From Thermococcus barophilus MP (lineage in GTDB: Archaea > Methanobacteriota_B > Thermococci > Thermococcales > Thermococcaceae): a DNA stretch of 64,000 nt. Below the pieces are notes generated by a model. The model worked only from the letters and a program-made list of their open reading frames with translations. It had not been told where the DNA came from and made no database searches. Of the stretch, positions 60,970-64,000 are shown piece by piece. The stretch is taken from NCBI RefSeq assembly GCF_000151105.2, contig NC_014804.1, forward strand, positions 1,426,001 through 1,490,000, read 5' to 3'. A program made the translations under genes and the position numbers. Numbering within the stretch: position 1 is the stretch's first letter; each line of letters begins with the position of its first letter.

Positions 60970-61617
60970 TCACTCAGCCTCAGCTCTCGCTTCAAGGATT
61001 GCTTTAACCCTTTTAAGCCTGAAGAAGTTTTCTCTTTCCATTTCATCCAAGTGTTGGCTGATGAACTTTACAGTCGCTTGCATTCTTGGGATTATTATGT
61101 ATTCGAGGGCATTTACTCTCCTCTTTGTCTTTTCAATTTCCTTTGCCAATCTTTTGAGGGTTTCTTCAACTTCAGCCAAGCGAATAGCTAATTCCAATAC
61201 CTCCTCAAACTTCTCCGCTGCCAGATCAACCCTTGGAGAGCTTGCAACAAACGTATACCCTCTTTCATCAGGCTTTCTCTTGAAGGATTCTGCTTCAATC
61301 AGCGGCACTGAAACACCCATGATGTTTCTCTTCCTTATTTCGACTTCCTTGTTTGGCTTAACACCAAGGGCAATCTCCTTAAGTCTTAACACCCCAACGT
61401 CAATCTCGGCCAAACGTAAAGTTTCAAAGGCTTCCCCTATCTTCTGGTTAAGCTCCCTCCTCAGGTTCAATGCCTCGTCATAAATTGTAAAAAACTCCAT
61501 GATCAAAGCATCTTGCTTCTCCTTGAGGAGCTTATGTCCCTTCTCTGCAAGCTTAATGCGCCTTTTTAGTTTGAGCAACTCCATACGTGTTGGCTTGACT
61601 TTAAGCATCTCTGGCAT
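60970..61617 (-). CDS. atpD: A-type ATP synthase subunit D
   Basis: 215 residues. The start [20 protein letters not shown] and the paired long helices ([40 protein letters not shown]) are those of the central-stalk D subunit, which rotates inside the A3B3 ring. ATG 61617 follows GAGGTGAGCTGAG, 27 nt after atpB. It is the last ATP synthase gene in this window; the order A-B-D agrees with archaeal operons. Confidence 0.94.
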   Translation of the reverse strand: MPEMLKVKPTRMELLKLKRRIKLAEKGHKLLKEKQDALIMEFFTIYDEALNLRRELNQKIGEAFETLRLAEIDVGVLRLKEIALGVKPNKEVEIRKRNIMGVSVPLIEAESFKRKPDERGYTFVASSPRVDLAAEKFEEVLELAIRLAEVEETLKRLAKEIEKTKRRVNALEYIIIPRMQATVKFISQHLDEMERENFFRLKRVKAILEARAEAE

Positions 61618-61644
61618 CTCAGCTCACCTCAGAAAATAATGGAA

Positions 61645-63033
61645 TCAAGAGGAGCGCCTGTACTTTGGATGATACTTCCTGATGTACTTTGGCTCAATTC
61701 TCTTAAGCTCGCTCTCTGGAAGCATTGCAAGCAATTCCCAGCCGAGGTCAAGTGTTTCTTCAATGCTTCTGTCCTCATCGTATGCCTGAGCAACGAATTC
61801 CCTCTCAAATCTGTCAGCGAAAGCCAAGTACTTCCTATCGGTCTCAGATAATGCCTCTTCACCGACAACTGCAACCAAGTCTCTTAAGCTCCTACCCTCA
61901 GCATAAGCGGCATATAGCTGCTGGCTTAATTGTGGATGATCCTCTCTTGTTCTTCCCTTACCGATACCATCCTTCATCAATCTGCTCAATGATGGCAGAA
62001 CGTCAATTGGTGGATAAATGCCTTTTCTGTGCAGGTCTCTGCTGAGAACGATCTGACCCTCTGTAATGTAACCTGTCAGGTCTGGAATTGGGTGTGTAAT
62101 GTCATCGTCAGGCATCGTGAGAATTGGCATCTGGGTAATGCTTCCTTTCTTCCCTCTAACTCTACCAGCCCTCTCGTAAATTGTTGCCAAGTCTGTGTAG
62201 AGGTAACCGGGATAACCTCTCCTCCCCGGAACTTCCTCTCTTGCGGCTGAAATTTCACGCAAAGCTTCACAGTAGTTTGTCATGTCCGTGAGAATGACCA
62301 AGACCTGCATATCGTAGTCGAAAGCTAAGTATTCAGCAACTGTGAGAGCCATTCTTGGGGTAATGATACGCTCAATAGCTGGATCATCTGCAAGATTGAG
62401 GAAAAGCACAGCCCTCTCAATTGCACCCGTCTCTTCAAAGCTCTTTTTGAAGAAGTTTGCTTCCTCATATGTGATGCCCATCGCTGCAAAAACTACAGCG
62501 AACTGCTCTTCTTCCCCTAAAACCTTAGCCTGCCTTGCAATCTGAGCAGCTAACTGGTTGTGTGGCAAACCAGAACCGCTGAAGATTGGCAGCTTTTGAC
62601 CCCTAACGAGGGTGTTCATTCCATCGATAGCAGAAATACCCGTCTGGATGAAGTCCCTTGGGTATGCTCTCGCGACGGGGTTGAGTGGGGCACCGTGAAC
62701 ATCTCTCCTGTCCTCCGGAATTATCTCAGGACCTCCATCAATTGGCTTACCAATGCCGCTGAATACTCTTCCAAGCATATCCATGCTCACTGGGACTTTC
62801 AATGTCTCGCCGGTGAACCTTACGCGTGTGGTTTTAACATCCAAATCCCTTGTTCCCTCGAAAACCTGAACAATTGCCATGTCTTCCCTTGCTTCCAGCA
62901 CTTGACCTTTTCTCCTCTCCCCGCTCTCTGTCTCTATCTCAACGACTTCACCATAAGCTACTCCTTTTACTCCCTGAACGATCATGAGAGGACCGTAGAT
63001 CTTGCTAATTGTGGAATATTCTCTTCCTGACAT
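61645..63033 (-). CDS. atpB: A-type ATP synthase subunit B
   Basis: 462 residues from ATG 63033, which has GCGTGATAAGA upstream; the frame is open to 63042. B is the non-catalytic, regulatory nucleotide-binding subunit: [20 protein letters not shown] sits where A has its P-loop and lacks the GK(T/S) core, as expected. Other conserved segments are [40 protein letters not shown] and [20 protein letters not shown]. Its start lies 5 nt after the end of atpA, so the two are coupled. Confidence 0.96.
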   Translation of the reverse strand: MSGREYSTISKIYGPLMIVQGVKGVAYGEVVEIETESGERRKGQVLEAREDMAIVQVFEGTRDLDVKTTRVRFTGETLKVPVSMDMLGRVFSGIGKPIDGGPEIIPEDRRDVHGAPLNPVARAYPRDFIQTGISAIDGMNTLVRGQKLPIFSGSGLPHNQLAAQIARQAKVLGEEEQFAVVFAAMGITYEEANFFKKSFEETGAIERAVLFLNLADDPAIERIITPRMALTVAEYLAFDYDMQVLVILTDMTNYCEALREISAAREEVPGRRGYPGYLYTDLATIYERAGRVRGKKGSITQMPILTMPDDDITHPIPDLTGYITEGQIVLSRDLHRKGIYPPIDVLPSLSRLMKDGIGKGRTREDHPQLSQQLYAAYAEGRSLRDLVAVVGEEALSETDRKYLAFADRFEREFVAQAYDEDRSIEETLDLGWELLAMLPESELKRIEPKYIRKYHPKYRRSS

Positions 63034-63038
63034 TCTTA

Positions 63039-64000
63039 TCACGCCCCATACTTCTTAAAGAGTTCCTCAAACTGTTCCTTTGTCTCATCAATAAGCTTGG
63101 CAATCTCATCAATGTTTGGTTCAAACTTCATTCTACCAATCTTCTCCCTCACTGGAAGTTTGGCAATCTCTTCAACCGGTATCCCCCTGTCAATTGCCTG
63201 CATGGTGTAGTTGTAGAAGTTAAGCAGAACACGCATCATTGTGACCTGCTTCTTTGGTGGACAGTAAGTGTCAACCTCATGGAACGCATCCTGCTGGAGA
63301 TAATCTTCTCTGATCATTCTTGTGACCAAGAGAACTGCTCTCTCCCTATCTGGCAGAGCATCTGGACCAACAATTCTGACAATCTCCTGGAGTTCAGCCT
63401 CCTTCTGAAGGAGCTTCATTGCAGTATCCCTCATTTCCTTCCACTCTGGGTCAATATTTTGATGCCACCAATCTTTGACTGCATCAACATAAAGCGAATA
63501 GCTCATAAGCCAGTTGATTGCTGGGAAGTGTCTTCTTCTTGCTAAGTCTGCATCTAACGCCCAGAAAACCTTTACAACTCTCAATGTATTCTGAACGACA
63601 GGCTCTGAGAAGTCACCACCGGGTGGTGAGACAGCTCCGATAACTGAAACGCTTCCAACTCTGTAATCGCTTCCCAGTGTGACAACTCTACCAGCTCTCT
63701 CATAGAATTCAGCAATTTTTGAAGCTAAATATGCTGGATAACCTTCCTCACCAGGCATCTCCTCTAAACGACCGGAAATCTCTCTCAAAGCCTCAGCCCA
63801 TCTTGAGGTTGAGTCTGCCATCAAAGCTACATCATATCCCATGTCTCTGAAGTACTCCGCAATTGTGATTCCAGTGTAAATTGAAGCTTCTCTCGCTGCG
63901 ACAGGCATGTTTGAGGTGTTTGCAATTAAAACTGTTCTTTCCATCAAGGGTTTTCCACTTCTTGGGTCTTTGAGCTTTGGAAATTCTTCAAGAACATCTG
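63039..64000 (-). CDS. atpA: A-type ATP synthase subunit A, 5' part outside window
   Basis: The frame is open from the right edge ([20 protein letters not shown]...) to the stop at 63039, giving about 320 C-terminal residues of the catalytic subunit; the N-terminal part and the P-loop (GPFGSGKT) lie outside. Visible motifs are [60 protein letters not shown] and [17 protein letters not shown] (catalytic-site loop). Inteins occur in this gene in some Thermococcales at the P-loop; none is present in the visible part. Confidence 0.95.
   Translation of the reverse strand, partial: DVLEEFPKLKDPRSGKPLMERTVLIANTSNMPVAAREASIYTGITIAEYFRDMGYDVALMADSTSRWAEALREISGRLEEMPGEEGYPAYLASKIAEFYERAGRVVTLGSDYRVGSVSVIGAVSPPGGDFSEPVVQNTLRVVKVFWALDADLARRRHFPAINWLMSYSLYVDAVKDWWHQNIDPEWKEMRDTAMKLLQKEAELQEIVRIVGPDALPDRERAVLLVTRMIREDYLQQDAFHEVDTYCPPKKQVTMMRVLLNFYNYTMQAIDRGIPVEEIAKLPVREKIGRMKFEPNIDEIAKLIDETKEQFEELFKKYGA

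Noticed and set aside
63039-64000. Intein in the ATP synthase A subunit
   Set aside because: The visible C-terminal 320 codons are uninterrupted; the known insertion site lies outside the window.

Overview
The window reads as chromosomal DNA of a hyperthermophilic euryarchaeon of the order Thermococcales, most likely a low-GC Thermococcus-like lineage. Supporting markers are: an archaeal RNase P RNA; the two-subunit primase PriS/PriL; an A-type ATP synthase (subunits A, B, D); TrmB/Tgr-type sugar regulation; GH57 amylopullulanase; CGP-CTERM surface-protein tails; C/D box guide RNAs; and Shine-Dalgarno sites of the GGTGA type with TATA boxes about 26 nt before transcription starts. No tRNA, rRNA, CRISPR array, insertion sequence or provirus was seen. 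Species cannot be fixed from the sequence alone.

Layout. 1-10.5 kb: MFS exporter with its PadR repressor, hotdog thioesterase, nicotinamidase, AI-2E-type permease, two tandem paralogues of unknown family, a PF2046-like (DUF4152) protein, an IorA subunit without IorB beside it, and a MazG-YbaK fusion next to a HIT hydrolase. 10.5-26.8 kb: a starch/maltodextrin island (C/D sRNA, glgA, tgr, GH13 cyclomaltodextrinase, malE-malF-malG, amylopullulanase, malK, UPF0146, phosphopentomutase-like enzyme). It covers outside hydrolysis, uptake, inside hydrolysis and glycogen synthesis under Tgr-type (TGM) and TrmB-type operators. 26.8-36.3 kb: M20 hydrolase, RlmF- and RlmI-like methyltransferases, a second C/D sRNA, membrane proteins, a TctA-like permease with an OB-fold-like secreted protein, and a KaiC-like ATPase paired with a degenerate paralogue. 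36.6-43.4 kb: primase operon, EamA exporter, RNase P RNA, a surface-protein operon with UPF0216, and a sugar-nucleotide epimerase. 43.4-54.7 kb: glutamine synthetase, NAD synthetase operon and a complete Opp/Dpp-type ABC importer. 55-64 kb: pyrC-pyrK, radical SAM protein, PP-loop ATPase, AlaX and the 3' end of the ATP synthase operon.

Most of the window is ordinary core genome. The more unusual items are: two C/D box RNAs lying tail-to-tail against protein genes; the in-frame MazG-YbaK fusion; the KaiC-like pair whose second member has lost its catalytic acidic residues; two ABC permeases (MalG, DppC-like) that each carry a large extracytoplasmic insertion; and repeated promoter motifs shared by the peptide importer and glnA. 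No single wholly new system can be proven by reading alone.
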